DNA of 64,000 nt from Paracoccus sp. JM45 (GTDB lineage: Bacteria > Pseudomonadota > Alphaproteobacteria > Rhodobacterales > Rhodobacteraceae). The stretch is from contig NZ_QQVY01000002.1 of NCBI RefSeq assembly GCF_003590715.1, positions 318,781-382,780 of the forward strand, in the 5' to 3' direction. A model generated the notes under the pieces. The model ran no database searches. It saw only the letters and a list, made by a program, of their open reading frames with translations, and was not told the origin of the DNA. The stretch's first letter is position 1, and each line of letters begins with the position of its first letter. Position numbers and translations under genes: made by a program. Of the stretch, positions 10,090 through 19,759 are shown in pieces.

Positions 10090-10524
10090 ATGGCAGAGAA
10101 CCGCAATTCCCAAGGTCGTGGCCCGTCGCAGCGTCAGTTGCGTGTGGGCGAATTGATCCGACGCACCCTATCCGACGTGCTTTTGCGCGCGGATGTGCAT
10201 GACCCGGATCTTAACCGTCACTCTATCACCGTGGGCGAGGTTCGCATGTCGACCGACCTCAAGGCTGCGACAGCATATGTGCTGCCGCTTGGCGGGCGTG
10301 ACGCGCAAGAGGCATTGGCCGCCCTGCGCCGTAACATCCCCGAGCTGCGCCATCTGGTGACCAAGAAGATGACGCTGAAATATGCGCCCCAGCTGATCTT
10401 CCAGCTGGACGAAACCTTCGACCGCATGGACGAAACCCGCCGTCTGTTCGAGGATGAGCGCGTCCGCCGCGATGTCGAGACACCCGATGAAGACGACATG
10501 CCCGAGGATGGCGATGACCGCTGA
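10090..10524 (+). CDS. rbfA: 30S ribosome-binding factor A
   Basis: KH-fold cold-shock factor needed for 16S rRNA 5' processing and late 30S assembly. The 144-residue protein starts [16 protein letters not shown], then [14 protein letters not shown], and includes [14 protein letters not shown] and [12 protein letters not shown], all typical of RbfA. The acidic tail ([11 protein letters not shown]) is common in alphaproteobacteria. The ATG at 10,090 is chosen because homology begins there; the frame stays open upstream only through sequence antisense to dapB. Confidence 0.95.
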   Translation: MAENRNSQGRGPSQRQLRVGELIRRTLSDVLLRADVHDPDLNRHSITVGEVRMSTDLKAATAYVLPLGGRDAQEALAALRRNIPELRHLVTKKMTLKYAPQLIFQLDETFDRMDETRRLFEDERVRRDVETPDEDDMPEDGDDR

Positions 10525-11269
10525 TCTGCCCCGCCGCCTTGCGGTTGCGTTGGGGATGCTGGTCGCGTTGGCCCTGCCTGCGGGCGCGGCCACCTGTGAT
10601 CGTGTCGAACATGACGGTCAGGGATATGTGCTGTGCACGGTCCCTGCATCCGAACAGGCTGATCTGCAGCTGTGGCAGAACGGGGCCGATGACAAGCCGC
10701 TGCGTAACTTCAACAATGTTCGCCGGACGTTGGGCGACGGGCAGTCGCTTGGCTTTGCGATGAATGCGGGGATGTTCCATCCCGATTATCGCCCCGTGGG
10801 CCTGCTGGTCATTGACGGTCAGGAACTGTCGCCCATTGTCACCGGTGCCAGCGACGGTAATTTCGGTCTGTTACCGAACGGTGTGTTCTGTGCGGGCGGG
10901 GACCGTCCCTTTCAGGTGATCGAAAGCCGCGCCTTTGCGGCAGCACGTCCGCAATGCCGTCTGGCAACGCAATCTGGACCGATGCTTGTGGTGGATGGTG
11001 AATTGCACCCGCGCTTTTTGGAAAACAGCGACAGCCGCTATATCCGCAACGGAGTTGGTGTGTCGCCCGACGGGCAGACCGCATGGTTCGCCATTTCCAG
11101 CCGCCCCGTGACCTTCCATGAATTTGGCCGGATGTTCCGCGACAAACTGGGCGTGCGGGATGCGCTGTATTTTGACGGTTCGGTGTCGCGGCTTTACGCG
11201 CCTTCGGTCAATCGGGCAGATTTCGGACGCAGCATCGGGCCGATTATCGGACTGGTCGAACAGAACTAA
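10514..11269 (+). CDS. Secreted phosphodiester glycosidase family protein (DUF2233/NAGPA)
   Basis: The start ATG at 10,514 follows GAGG with a 6-bp gap and overlaps the rbfA end by 11 bp, which favours it over the ATG at 10,508. An N-terminal hydrophobic segment ending ALPAGAA is a probable Sec signal. The mature part has [16 protein letters not shown] and [13 protein letters not shown], matching phosphodiester-alpha-GlcNAcase (NAGPA) domain proteins. They are thought to cleave sugar phosphodiesters in the periplasm, but substrates in bacteria are largely unknown. About 251 residues. Confidence 0.8.
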   Translation: MTADLPRRLAVALGMLVALALPAGAATCDRVEHDGQGYVLCTVPASEQADLQLWQNGADDKPLRNFNNVRRTLGDGQSLGFAMNAGMFHPDYRPVGLLVIDGQELSPIVTGASDGNFGLLPNGVFCAGGDRPFQVIESRAFAAARPQCRLATQSGPMLVVDGELHPRFLENSDSRYIRNGVGVSPDGQTAWFAISSRPVTFHEFGRMFRDKLGVRDALYFDGSVSRLYAPSVNRADFGRSIGPIIGLVEQN

Positions 11270-11338
11270 GCCCTTGGCCGGTTGACGGCGGGCACGGGCG
11301 GGGCTATGCCCCCGCCCCTTGATTTTCAGGAGTATCGG

Positions 11339-12232
11339 ATGGCACGCAAAAAGGGCCGTGAGGTCAATGGCTGGCTGATCGTGGACAAACCCGCAGGGGT
11401 CACCTCGACCGCGGTTGTGGCAAAGGTGCGTTGGGCACTGGATGCCAAGAAGGCGGGCCATGCAGGTACGCTGGACCCCGATGCGACGGGCGTTCTGGCC
11501 GTGGCACTGGGTGAGGCGACAAAGACCGTTCCCATCATCACCGACGCGCTGAAATGCTATGATTTTCTGGTCAACTGGGGGGGCGAAACGGCCACCGACG
11601 ATGCCTCGGGCGAAGTGGTCAAGACCGCCGATGCCCGTCCGACTGAAGCGCAGGTGCAGGACGCCTTGGCCACCTTCACCGGCGAAATCATGCAGATCCC
11701 GCCCGCCTATTCCGCCGTCAAGGTCGATGGCGAGCGCGCCTATGATCTGGCCCGCGAAGGCATTGAAATGGAATTGGCCGCCCGCCCCCTGTGGGTCGAA
11801 AGCCTGAAGTTGCTGGAGGCCGGTTCCGACACCGCGCGTCTGGAAATGGTGTGTGGCAAGGGCGGCTATGTCCGGTCCATCGCCCGCGATCTGGGCCGTG
11901 CCTTGGGCTGCCTTGGTCATGTCGCGCATCTGCGCCGCACATGGTCCGGCCCGTTCGAGGCCGAAAACGGTGTTGCCTTCGACAAGGTCGACCGTGAAGG
12001 TCAGGAATGGCTGGAAAGCCAGCTTTTGCCACTGGAAACAGGTCTGGCCGACCTGCCCATGGTTCGCGCCACGACCGAAGGTGCCATTCGCATTCGCAAT
12101 GGCAATCCGGGCGAAGTGACCAATGGTGCCGAATGGGGCGAACTGGTCTGGGTGTCCGATGCGACCGGTCCGGTTTGCATTGGCCGCTATCAGGGCGGCA
12201 TGGTCCAGCCGGAACGCGTCTTCAATCTGTAA
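11339..12232 (+). CDS. truB: tRNA pseudouridine-55 synthase
   Basis: Isomerises U55 to pseudouridine in the T-loop of tRNAs. The catalytic aspartate is in [13 protein letters not shown], and [19 protein letters not shown] and [12 protein letters not shown] are further TruB signatures. The ATG at 11,339 follows AGGAG by 7 bp. 297 residues, normal length. It follows the rbfA/glycosidase pair on the same strand, in the common rbfA-truB neighbourhood. Confidence 0.96.
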   Translation: MARKKGREVNGWLIVDKPAGVTSTAVVAKVRWALDAKKAGHAGTLDPDATGVLAVALGEATKTVPIITDALKCYDFLVNWGGETATDDASGEVVKTADARPTEAQVQDALATFTGEIMQIPPAYSAVKVDGERAYDLAREGIEMELAARPLWVESLKLLEAGSDTARLEMVCGKGGYVRSIARDLGRALGCLGHVAHLRRTWSGPFEAENGVAFDKVDREGQEWLESQLLPLETGLADLPMVRATTEGAIRIRNGNPGEVTNGAEWGELVWVSDATGPVCIGRYQGGMVQPERVFNL

Positions 12233-12248
12233 AGCCGACCGGCGCGCG

Positions 12249-13061
12249 TCACCTTGGGCGGCGCGCGCCCTGAAACGGCCCGTGGCCCGCCGCATCGATG
12301 CGGGCAATCGCATCGGGGATGGATTCGCGGATCACCGCCATCTGCCATGCCGTTGCGTGGATCATCATGTCAGATGACAGCGCCACCGCCACATGCCCCG
12401 GCCAGAACAGCAGATCACCGCGCTGGATGCTGTCTGTCACCGGAAACGCATCACGTTGCAGATCGCTGTCACCGGGGCAGGAAATGCCGCATTCGGTCAG
12501 TGACAACTGCGCCAGCCCCGAACAATCAATGCCCGACCGGCTGTTACCGCCCCACAGATAGGGCGTCCCCAACAGCGTTTCCGCCACCTGCGCCGGATCG
12601 GTCGCAGGCTGGTTGCCGATATGCTGGGCGGGGATAAAGCCGCCGCCGGCCAGTTCGGCAAAGCCATCGGCAATCGCCACAACTGACAGACGCGACCCGC
12701 GCGTCAGGGACATGCGTTCGGGCTGTTTCATATTCGCGACCGGATAGACATGCGTGGCAGGGGCCGTGACGCGATGGGTTAGCGTGGGCAGGTCATAGGT
12801 CAGCGCATCTGCGCGGACCCAGCCGCAATACCGGTCCAGTCCGGACTGGATAAAGGCAAAGCCGTCCTGTTCGTCGATCACTGTCAGGTCAGTGCCAAAC
12901 ACCAGCTGCCTGTCGCGACGACCGTCGGGGGCAGTCAGGATATCGGTCAGCGGCACGACCAGCCGCGCAGGGCGTCCGGCGGTATAGGCGGGGCGGTCCA
13001 GCTGGCCGCGCAGGGTATCCAGCGCGACGCGGTCTGTGGCGGGGGTCAGACGGCGATCCAT
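12249..13061 (-). CDS. NlpC/P60 family cell-wall endopeptidase with SH3-like domains
   Basis: Predicted peptidoglycan peptide hydrolase. The C-terminal half carries the catalytic Cys in GIDCSGL and the His in PGHVAVAL; the N-terminal half contains SH3b-like segments (FAFIQSGLDRYCGWVRADAL). There is no clear signal peptide, which is common in this Rhodobacterales family. 270 residues. Its start codon touches the stop of the upstream aminopeptidase (shared base at 13,061), indicating coupling. The pair could degrade cell-wall peptides (LD-endopeptidase then aminopeptidase), an inference from adjacency. Confidence 0.87.
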   Translation of the reverse strand: MDRRLTPATDRVALDTLRGQLDRPAYTAGRPARLVVPLTDILTAPDGRRDRQLVFGTDLTVIDEQDGFAFIQSGLDRYCGWVRADALTYDLPTLTHRVTAPATHVYPVANMKQPERMSLTRGSRLSVVAIADGFAELAGGGFIPAQHIGNQPATDPAQVAETLLGTPYLWGGNSRSGIDCSGLAQLSLTECGISCPGDSDLQRDAFPVTDSIQRGDLLFWPGHVAVALSSDMMIHATAWQMAVIRESIPDAIARIDAAGHGPFQGARRPR

Positions 13062-14434
13062 CAGGACAGGATCGCGGGCAGGGCGGCCAGAATGGCCCGC
13101 GATCCTTGGCCGACGCCACCCTTGGGGCGACCGGGGGCGGCGGTGGGTTGCCAGCCATAGATGTCCAGATGGGCATAGCGACCTGCGCCATCTGCAAAGC
13201 GCTTCAGGAACAGCGCTGCCGTGATCGACCCCGCCATACCGCCCGATGGCGCGTTATCCAGATCGGCGATGCCCGGTTCGATCAGACCTTCATAGGGTTC
13301 CCAGAAGGGCATGCGCCACAGCGGGTCATCGGCCTGCATCGCTGCCGATTGCAGCGCAGTGGCCGTCGCATCATCATCGCAATAAAACGGCGGCACATCC
13401 GGCCCCAAGGCCACGCGCGCAGCCCCCGTCAGCGTCGCCAGCGAGATCATCAGATCGGGGTTTTCCTCGGCCCCGTAAGTCAGGGCATCGGCCAGCACCA
13501 GACGGCCCTCGGCGTCGGTGTTGTTCACCTCGACCGACAGGCCCTTGCGGCTGGCAAGGATGTCACCGGGGCGGAAGGCATTGCCCGCGACACTGTTTTC
13601 GACCGCCGGGATCAGCACCCGCAGCCGGATGTTCGCCGCCGCACCGGTTTTTACCAGCATTTTCAATAGACCAAGCGCCGTCGCCGCCCCGCCCATATCC
13701 TTTTTCATCAATCCCATAGAGGCACCGGGCTTCAGGTTCAGCCCGCCTGTGTCATAGCAGACGCCCTTGCCGACAATGGTCAGCATCGGTCCGGTGTCAC
13801 CGATACGAATGTCCAGCAGGCGCGGCTCGGTTGCCGAGGCACGACCGACGGCATGGATCAGCGGGAAATTGTTTTTCAGCAGGGCGGTGCCGGTGGTTAC
13901 CTCGATCTTGCCGCCCAGATCGTTGCAAAGGGCACGGGCGGCTGCCTCCAGCTTGTCGGGGCCAAGGTCGCTGGCGGGGGTGTTGATCAGGTCGCGGGTC
14001 AGGAATTCGCCCGCTGCAATGGCCAGCATGCGGTCCATATCCACGCCCTGCGGACAGACCAGACGCGGACCCTGCGGGGCCACACCGGCATAGCGGGTAA
14101 AGCGGTACTGGCCCAGCAGCCAGCCAAGCGTCAGCTGGTCGGGGGTCAGGCCGTCGGGCTGGTTGGCCAGATGCCAGTCGCCTTTCGGCAGCGCATGGGC
14201 GCGGGCCAGCTGGAAACGGTCACGTCCGCTGGAATTGCGGTCGCCCAGACCCATCAATGCCCCGCGAACCCCGCCATCTTCGGACGGCAACAGGCAGATC
14301 TGACCGGCCTTGGCAGTAAAGCCACTGGCGTCGGGCCATGCGCCTGCCTTTGCCTCGGCGGGCAGATCCTGACCGCTCCACAGCAGCCACAGGGGGCGAG
14401 TGGTTTCGGAATCGGTGGCGAATTCGGGGGTCAT
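13061..14434 (-). CDS. Leucyl aminopeptidase family protein (peptidase M17)
   Basis: Dinuclear-metal exopeptidase of the cytoplasm. The signature NTDAEGRLVLADAL is intact, and metal-ligand segments GKGVCYDTGG and GLMKKDMGGAA are present. I use ATG 14,434 (MTPEFATDSE), preceded by AAGGA; a longer in-frame start at 14,494 lacks support. 457 residues, slightly shorter than PepA, consistent with the PepB/M17 subgroup of this order. Directly followed by the NlpC/P60 gene. Confidence 0.9.
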   Translation of the reverse strand: MTPEFATDSETTRPLWLLWSGQDLPAEAKAGAWPDASGFTAKAGQICLLPSEDGGVRGALMGLGDRNSSGRDRFQLARAHALPKGDWHLANQPDGLTPDQLTLGWLLGQYRFTRYAGVAPQGPRLVCPQGVDMDRMLAIAAGEFLTRDLINTPASDLGPDKLEAAARALCNDLGGKIEVTTGTALLKNNFPLIHAVGRASATEPRLLDIRIGDTGPMLTIVGKGVCYDTGGLNLKPGASMGLMKKDMGGAATALGLLKMLVKTGAAANIRLRVLIPAVENSVAGNAFRPGDILASRKGLSVEVNNTDAEGRLVLADALTYGAEENPDLMISLATLTGAARVALGPDVPPFYCDDDATATALQSAAMQADDPLWRMPFWEPYEGLIEPGIADLDNAPSGGMAGSITAALFLKRFADGAGRYAHLDIYGWQPTAAPGRPKGGVGQGSRAILAALPAILS

Positions 14435-14503
14435 GATGTGTTCCTTAGCAGATCGGCGCCAGCCTACAGATCGTGCAATTCGCTGCAACCCCAACCGCCG
14501 GTG

Positions 14504-14881
14504 TCACGATATGGCCGCCCGATCCCAGATAGCGGTCAGGGAAAGGTTGCCCACACGTTGCAGCCGCGCCCTGATGGCGGCCAATGCGGGCAGATCGCCC
14601 CGTTCGGCTGTGCTGCCCAGATCCATCGCCACGCCTGCCAGCGATAAAAGCCCGATCTGCCACGCCAGACGCGCCATATGTTCTGAATCGGCCACGGTTC
14701 TGGCCAGATCACCTGCGGCCAAGGCTGCTTCGGTCGTGGTCAGGATGGTGGCCAGTTGTTCCAGCGCCAGCCCGATAACATGCTGCGCTGCCGTGTCGCC
14801 AAGTTCCGCCATGATGCCAGCGATGCGCTGGCTGTCCACCCGAACCGCCTCTGATACGGTCAAACTCAGGATTTCTGCCAT
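14504..14881 (-). CDS. Hypothetical all-helical protein
   Basis: 125 residues from ATG 14,881, which has GGAG 6 bp upstream. An ATG six bases earlier (14,887) would place GGAG too close. The sequence is rich in Ala, Leu and Thr with predicted long helices (AELGDTAAQHVIGLALEQL, DLARTVADSEHMARLAWQIG). The His in the third helix gives it the look of a small four-helix or HPt-like protein. I do not recognise a family. It sits upstream of the aminopeptidase on the same strand and divergent from carbonic anhydrase. Confidence 0.6.
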   Translation of the reverse strand: MAEILSLTVSEAVRVDSQRIAGIMAELGDTAAQHVIGLALEQLATILTTTEAALAAGDLARTVADSEHMARLAWQIGLLSLAGVAMDLGSTAERGDLPALAAIRARLQRVGNLSLTAIWDRAAIS

Positions 14882-15022
14882 TCGCATCTCCGATGGGTGT
14901 TGCCCCGTTTCAGGGGGAACATGAGGGCAACCCGTGAAGAAAGCCTTGCCAGCCCGCGAAGAAAACGCTCGAATTTGTTTCAATCCGTGCCTATTACGCA
15001 TGTTCAGAAAGTGAGGTTCCAG

Positions 15023-15670
15023 ATGCACAACCTGTCTCCGTTGCCGCAATATCTGATCAAGCGCTATCAGGGGTGGAAAGCCACGGCGCATGCCGAAAAC
15101 CACGCATGGTACCGCCGCCTTGCCACCGAAGGTCAGCGCCCCCGCGCGATGGTGATTTCCTGCTGTGACAGCCGCGTGCATGTCACCAGCATCTTCGGGG
15201 CTGATTCGGGCGAATTCTTTATCCACCGCAATATCGCCAATCTTGTCCCGCCCTATGCGCCCGACGGATTGCAGCACGGCACCTCGGCGGCGGTCGAATA
15301 TGCCGTGGCCGCGCTGAAGGTCGCGCATCTGATCGTGGTGGGGCACACCCATTGCGGTGGCGTTGCGGGATGCCACGCCATGTGTTCGGGTCACGCCCCC
15401 GAGCTGGAAGAAAAGACCAGCTTTGTCGGTCGCTGGATGGATATCCTGCGCCCCGGCTATGATCGCGTAAAGGAACTGCCCGAGGCCGAGCAGGTCGGCG
15501 CGCTGGAACAGGAAGCGGTTCTGGTGTCCATCGAGAATTTGATGACCTTCCCCTTTGTCCGCGACGCGGTCGAGGCGGGCACGCTGTCTCTGCACGGTCT
15601 GGTCCATGACATCAGCGAAGGTACGTTGTTGCAGGCCGAGGATGCAGGCAAGAAATGGGTCCTGATCTGA
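15023..15670 (+). CDS. Beta-class carbonic anhydrase
   Basis: Zinc enzyme interconverting CO2 and bicarbonate. Zinc ligands are visible in SCCDSRVH (Cys, Asp-Arg dyad) and GHTHCGGV (His, Cys). 215 residues from ATG 15,023, preceded by GAGG. The frame is open further upstream, but the extra residues do not resemble the family. Stand-alone gene, convergent with asd and ending at a strong hairpin. Confidence 0.94.
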   Translation: MHNLSPLPQYLIKRYQGWKATAHAENHAWYRRLATEGQRPRAMVISCCDSRVHVTSIFGADSGEFFIHRNIANLVPPYAPDGLQHGTSAAVEYAVAALKVAHLIVVGHTHCGGVAGCHAMCSGHAPELEEKTSFVGRWMDILRPGYDRVKELPEAEQVGALEQEAVLVSIENLMTFPFVRDAVEAGTLSLHGLVHDISEGTLLQAEDAGKKWVLI

Positions 15671-15728
15671 CGGACGCCATGAAAAAGGACGGCAAGGCTG
15701 ATGCCTGCCGCCCTTCCTTATCTGTCTG

Positions 15729-15749
15729 AAAGGCTGATCAGCCTTTTTT
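15729..15749. terminator. Bidirectional terminator between carbonic anhydrase and asd
   Basis: Perfect palindrome AAAGGCTGATCAGCCTTT at 15,729-15,746, followed by a T-run on the plus strand and overlapping the asd stop codon. It can serve as a rho-independent terminator for both convergent genes. Confidence 0.75.
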
Positions 15750-16760
15750 CAGAATCTTGTTGCCCAGCAATTCCGCGATCTGGACGGCGTTCAGGGCCGC
15801 GCCTTTACGCAGGTTGTCGCTGACGCACCAGATGTTCAGGCCATTGTCCAGCGTGCTGTCCTGACGGATGCGGCTGATGAAGGTCGCGTAATCACCGACG
15901 CATTCGACGGGCGTGGTGTATCCGCCGTCTTCGCGCTTATCGACGACCATGATGCCGGGGGCTTCGCGCAGGATGTCGCGGGCCTCGTCCTCGTCCAGGA
16001 AATCCTCGAATTCGATGTTGATCGCTTCGGAATGGCCGACAAAGACAGGGACGCGGACGCAGGTCGCGGTGACCTTGATCGACTTGTCCATGATTTTCTT
16101 GGTTTCGGCGACCATCTTCCATTCTTCCTTGGTCGAGCCGTCTTCCATGAAGACGTCGATCTGCGGAATCACGTTAAAGGCGATCTGCTTGTGGAATTTG
16201 TTCGGGGCCACTTCCTGACCGGGGACATACATGCCCTTGGTCTGGTTCCACAATTCGTCCATGGCATCCTTGCCGCCGCCCGACACCGACTGATAGGTCG
16301 AGACGACGACACGCTTGATGCGCGCACGTTCATGCAGGGGCTGCAGCGCCACAACCATCTGCGCGGTCGAGCAGTTGGGGTTGGCGATGATGTTCTTCTT
16401 GGAATACTCGACGATGGCTTCGGGGTTCACTTCCGGAACGATCAGCGGGATATCGGGGTCATAGCGATAGAGCGAGCTGTTATCGATGACAACGCAACCG
16501 GCAGCCGCCGCGATGGGGGCGTATTTCTTGGTGGCGTCCGACCCGATGGCGAACAGCGCCATATCCCAACCGGTGAAATCGAATTGTTCGATATCCTTGA
16601 TCTTGAGAGTCTTGTCGCCAAAGCTGACTTCGGTTCCCTGACTGCGACGCGATGCCAGCACGGCAATCTCGTCAATCGGGAACTGGCGCTCATCAAGGAT
16701 GTTCAGCATTTCGCGGCCCACGTTTCCGGTGGCACCTGCGACGACGACTTTATAACCCAT
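15738..16760 (-). CDS. asd: Aspartate-semialdehyde dehydrogenase
   Basis: NADP-dependent reduction of aspartyl-4-phosphate, the branch point for lysine, diaminopimelate, threonine and methionine. It has the nucleotide motif GATGNVG (residues 9-15) and the catalytic Cys in NPNCSTAQMV. The ATG at 16,760 (MGYKVVVAGA) starts at the first beta strand; an upstream in-frame ATG at 16,796 only adds a basic stretch. 340 residues, normal length. Confidence 0.96.
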   Translation of the reverse strand: MGYKVVVAGATGNVGREMLNILDERQFPIDEIAVLASRRSQGTEVSFGDKTLKIKDIEQFDFTGWDMALFAIGSDATKKYAPIAAAAGCVVIDNSSLYRYDPDIPLIVPEVNPEAIVEYSKKNIIANPNCSTAQMVVALQPLHERARIKRVVVSTYQSVSGGGKDAMDELWNQTKGMYVPGQEVAPNKFHKQIAFNVIPQIDVFMEDGSTKEEWKMVAETKKIMDKSIKVTATCVRVPVFVGHSEAINIEFEDFLDEDEARDILREAPGIMVVDKREDGGYTTPVECVGDYATFISRIRQDSTLDNGLNIWCVSDNLRKGAALNAVQIAELLGNKILKKG

Positions 16761-16833
16761 TTTCCGGGGACTCCTTCTTCTGCGGTCGCAGGGCATTTAC
16801 CGCAGTTGCAGGGTTATGGAAAGGGCTTGGCCC

Positions 16834-17475
16834 CTAGCGCCGCAGTCGCAGGCGTGAATCGCTGTGCAGCAGATCCTCGACCCATGCGCCTTCGGCACCG
16901 AAATCATGGGGGACATCATCGGCACTGCGGCGACCCGACAGGCTGAGGCTGGCGAAAAAATCAAATCCGTAGAGCGTCAGCGATGCCAAGGGGGCCCGCA
17001 GCAACAGATCGATCATCATCGCGCCGGTGGTGGGCGGCGCGGCCAGCCGGTCGCGCAGGGCGTCGTAATCGGCCAAGGGGTGCAGATAGAACCCCGCGCC
17101 GCTGGCAGATTGCCAGTCCAGCCGCTTGCGCTTGGGCGACATCCACAGGATGCGGTCGGGGTCCAGACGTTTGCGATCCGCGTCAGGCAGGCGGGTGGCC
17201 AGCGCCAGCCAGTCGGTGCGGCTGCCATGACTGATGGGGCTTGGCATGGGCGCGCGGTTGATACGGATGACCAGATCGGCGGCGTCGATATCCGCGCCGT
17301 GCCGCGTTTCGGCCAGTGATCGCGCATTGCCGATCAGCGCGACATGCCGCCCGTCCAGATCGGCGAGCAGGTTTCCCTGCGGGATCGACATGCGGGCAAT
17401 GCGACTGTCGTTGCGCAACAGTCGCGCGGCGGTGAAATCAAGCCGTGACAGGGCAGGGGCGTGGGGGTCGCTCAT
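16834..17475 (-). CDS. GT29-like (sialyltransferase-type) glycosyltransferase
   Basis: 213 residues. HVALIGNARSL followed by DIDAADLVIRINRAP resembles the large sialylmotif of GT29 enzymes (valvGNg... D.vdvViRiN.aP), and PTTGAMMIDLLL plus LTLYGFDFF matches the small-motif region. Expected to transfer a sugar from a nucleotide donor, possibly CMP-sialic acid or Kdo, onto a surface glycan. It overlaps the next glycosyltransferase by 4 bp, so the two act in one transcript. Bacterial GT29-like proteins are poorly characterised; donor and acceptor unknown. Confidence 0.65.
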   Translation of the reverse strand: MSDPHAPALSRLDFTAARLLRNDSRIARMSIPQGNLLADLDGRHVALIGNARSLAETRHGADIDAADLVIRINRAPMPSPISHGSRTDWLALATRLPDADRKRLDPDRILWMSPKRKRLDWQSASGAGFYLHPLADYDALRDRLAAPPTTGAMMIDLLLRAPLASLTLYGFDFFASLSLSGRRSADDVPHDFGAEGAWVEDLLHSDSRLRLRR

Positions 17476-18512
17476 GATTTCGCCAGCAGGTCCTGATAGA
17501 CGGCGACGATGGCACGGGCCTCGCCCTCGATCGCGTGGTTGGTGGCGACATGGGTGCGGGCGGCATGGCCTGCGGCTGCGCGGCCCGCATCATCATCCAG
17601 CCAGCGGCCAAGCGCGGCGGTCAGGGCAGGGGCGTCATCCTTGGGAACAAGACTGCCGGTTTCACCATCGCGGATCAGCGTTTCATAGGCACCGACGCGC
17701 GCAGCGACGGTAAGAACGCCGCAGGCCATCGCCTCTAGCGGAGTCAGGCCGAAGCCTTCCCACCGGGCGGGGGCTGCGAACAGGTCCAGCGCCTGATAAT
17801 GCCGCACGACCTGATCCCAAGGCAATTCGCCCAAGAAACGGATCCGGTTCGAAAGGCCCGCGGCCTTGATCTGCGCCAGCAGGTCATCGGTGAAGGCGCG
17901 ATTGTCCTGCGTGATGCGGCCAGTGAAGATGATCTGGGCCTTTGGGTGCTTCGGCAGCAATTCCAGCCCCGCCTGCACCAGCAGATCGACGCCCTTTTGC
18001 GCACGCACCCGCCCGAAACAGCCGATCAGCACCGCGTCAGGGTCCAGCCCCAGTTCGGCCCGCAGGGCGGCGCGGTCGGGTGCGGGGTGGAACACCTGCG
18101 TGTCGACACCGTGCAGGATCACCGTCGCGGGGCGTTCCAGATAGCTGGCCGCTTGCGGCGATGTCGCGATCAGCGCGTCCTGTTGCCGGATCAGCCAGCG
18201 GGTAAAACCGGTGTGGCTGCGCTGTGCGGCCGATGTGAACAGCAGCCGATATTTGCGGCGCAGCACGCGGCGCAGGATCAGCCCAAGCGCCATCTCCGTA
18301 TTGCGCCGCGCATGCCAGACGCGCCAGCGGTCGCGGGGCAGGGTGGCCGCGCGTGTCAGCGGGATATGCGGCACGTCATCGGGCAGGCCCGGTCCGGTGG
18401 CGCGAATGGCGATCATCCCCGCCTGCACGGGGATCAGGCGGACCACGGTGGCGGTGACGCCGGACAGCCGGCGCTTCAGGTTCGGTGCCACGACCAGTGG
18501 GGTGTCATCCAT
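17472..18512 (-). CDS. Glycosyltransferase family 4 protein
   Basis: GT-B-fold transferase of 346 residues. The C-terminal half has GCFGRVRAQKGVDLLVQ, FLGELPWDQVVRHYQALD and the donor-binding ARWEGFGLTPLEAMACG, the E-x7-E pattern of GT4. It is likely a lipopolysaccharide-core or surface-glycan transferase at the inner-membrane cytoplasmic face. It overlaps both neighbours (GT29-like by 4 bp, MFS by 8 bp), forming a three-gene operon. Confidence 0.88.
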   Translation of the reverse strand: MDDTPLVVAPNLKRRLSGVTATVVRLIPVQAGMIAIRATGPGLPDDVPHIPLTRAATLPRDRWRVWHARRNTEMALGLILRRVLRRKYRLLFTSAAQRSHTGFTRWLIRQQDALIATSPQAASYLERPATVILHGVDTQVFHPAPDRAALRAELGLDPDAVLIGCFGRVRAQKGVDLLVQAGLELLPKHPKAQIIFTGRITQDNRAFTDDLLAQIKAAGLSNRIRFLGELPWDQVVRHYQALDLFAAPARWEGFGLTPLEAMACGVLTVAARVGAYETLIRDGETGSLVPKDDAPALTAALGRWLDDDAGRAAAGHAARTHVATNHAIEGEARAIVAVYQDLLAKS

Positions 18513-19695
18513 TATCAGCCTCGGGCGTCAGGAAATACAGCAGGAACCCGACCACCAGCGGGATCAGGAAGAACAGCCACAGCATAGCGAATGCCTGCGC
18601 CGAGGGGTAGGCCGCCTGCGCTGCCCCGAAAACCGGCCGCGAGGCAAACTGCATCACCCCCGCCCCGCCAATTGAAAACATATTGAGGAAGGTCACCCCG
18701 CGCCCGACAAGATGTTGTGGCAGAAAGGACTTTCCATGCGCCATCAGCAAAGGATAGCCGGACCCGAAAAATCCCAAGGTCATCAGCTGGATCACCGCCC
18801 AGAACGATCCCAGCCCGGGGGCCAGCCACATGGTCAGCAGGGCTGCGATCATCATGCAGGTGAAAACCATCATTGCCCGCCGCGCCCCGCCCAGCAACCT
18901 TGTCGCAGGACCGGCGCAAAAACTGCCCGCCACCATCGCTAATCCCATAGCCAGCGTATAGCGACCGATCTGTGTGGCATCGGCGTGGTGGACCTGCTCC
19001 AGCCACGGCCCCGCCCACAGCCCGCGAATGGCCGCAGCCACGGCATAGTTCACAGCAAACAACGGCAGAATAAACCACAGCGCCCGCAGGCGGACGATCT
19101 GCCCCAGTGAACCCCGCGGCTGATCGTTCCCCAGGCGTGCAGGGTCGCGCACCTGCGCCAGTATCAGCCCAGCTGCGAACAGGGTCACCACGACCAATCC
19201 CCAAAGGGTGGGCCGCCAGTCGAATGTCTGGACAATCCAGACCAACGGTGCCGCGCCCAGAATATTGCCAAGCGACCCGAAGCCTACCAGCATTCCCGCC
19301 AGTGTCCCGAAAGCCGACGCAGGATATTCGCGGGCGAAGATGTAATAGGGGCCCATCAGGGCGGGCGAACAGCCGACACCCAGCATCGTCATGGCAAGAT
19401 GCAAATGCCAAGGCGCTGCGGCCAGTGCAAAGACAGCTGCGCCACCCGCCCCGCCAACCGCCAGTAAAACCCCGACGGTGCGCCGCGGGCCCCAGCGGTC
19501 AAGCGCGGTTCCGACCGGCAGTTGCATGGCAGCGAATGCCAGAAACCATAGTCCTGACGACAGGGCCAGATCACCTGCCGTGGCACCCAGTTCCTGCCGC
19601 AGGGTGGGGGCAAGCACCGCCAGAAATGCCCGATAGAACTGGCTGAGCATATAGCCCAACACCAGACTGATAAGCCCCGCTGAAAATGCCGGCAT
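18505..19695 (-). CDS. MFS transporter
   Basis: 396 residues with about 12 hydrophobic segments. The loop 2-3 motif appears as GTALDRWGPRRTVG and a second G-rich repeat lies mid-protein. Opens the operon with the two glycosyltransferases. The family includes nitrate/nitrite, cyanate and sugar-acid carriers, and nothing in the sequence fixes the substrate. Confidence 0.85.
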   Translation of the reverse strand: MPAFSAGLISLVLGYMLSQFYRAFLAVLAPTLRQELGATAGDLALSSGLWFLAFAAMQLPVGTALDRWGPRRTVGVLLAVGGAGGAAVFALAAAPWHLHLAMTMLGVGCSPALMGPYYIFAREYPASAFGTLAGMLVGFGSLGNILGAAPLVWIVQTFDWRPTLWGLVVVTLFAAGLILAQVRDPARLGNDQPRGSLGQIVRLRALWFILPLFAVNYAVAAAIRGLWAGPWLEQVHHADATQIGRYTLAMGLAMVAGSFCAGPATRLLGGARRAMMVFTCMMIAALLTMWLAPGLGSFWAVIQLMTLGFFGSGYPLLMAHGKSFLPQHLVGRGVTFLNMFSIGGAGVMQFASRPVFGAAQAAYPSAQAFAMLWLFFLIPLVVGFLLYFLTPEADNG

Positions 19696-19759
19696 GTGAT
19701 CCTCCGTTCCCCGAAGGCAGGCTGTGGCATCGCAGCGGCGTCCGCAAGTCAGGACAAAC

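Noticed and set aside
7737..10202. An 821-codon open frame on the plus strand
   Set aside because: It is antisense to murU, the tsaE fusion and dapB, has no recognisable domain and low-complexity Gln/Gly/Arg composition. It is a by-product of high-GC codon use.
10871..12313. A 480-codon open frame on the minus strand
   Set aside because: Antisense to the phosphodiester glycosidase and truB genes, both of which are clearly real.
14885..15607. N-terminal extension of the minus-strand hypothetical protein to 367 residues
   Set aside because: The extra part lies antisense to the beta-carbonic anhydrase gene, while ATG 14,881 has its own ribosome site.
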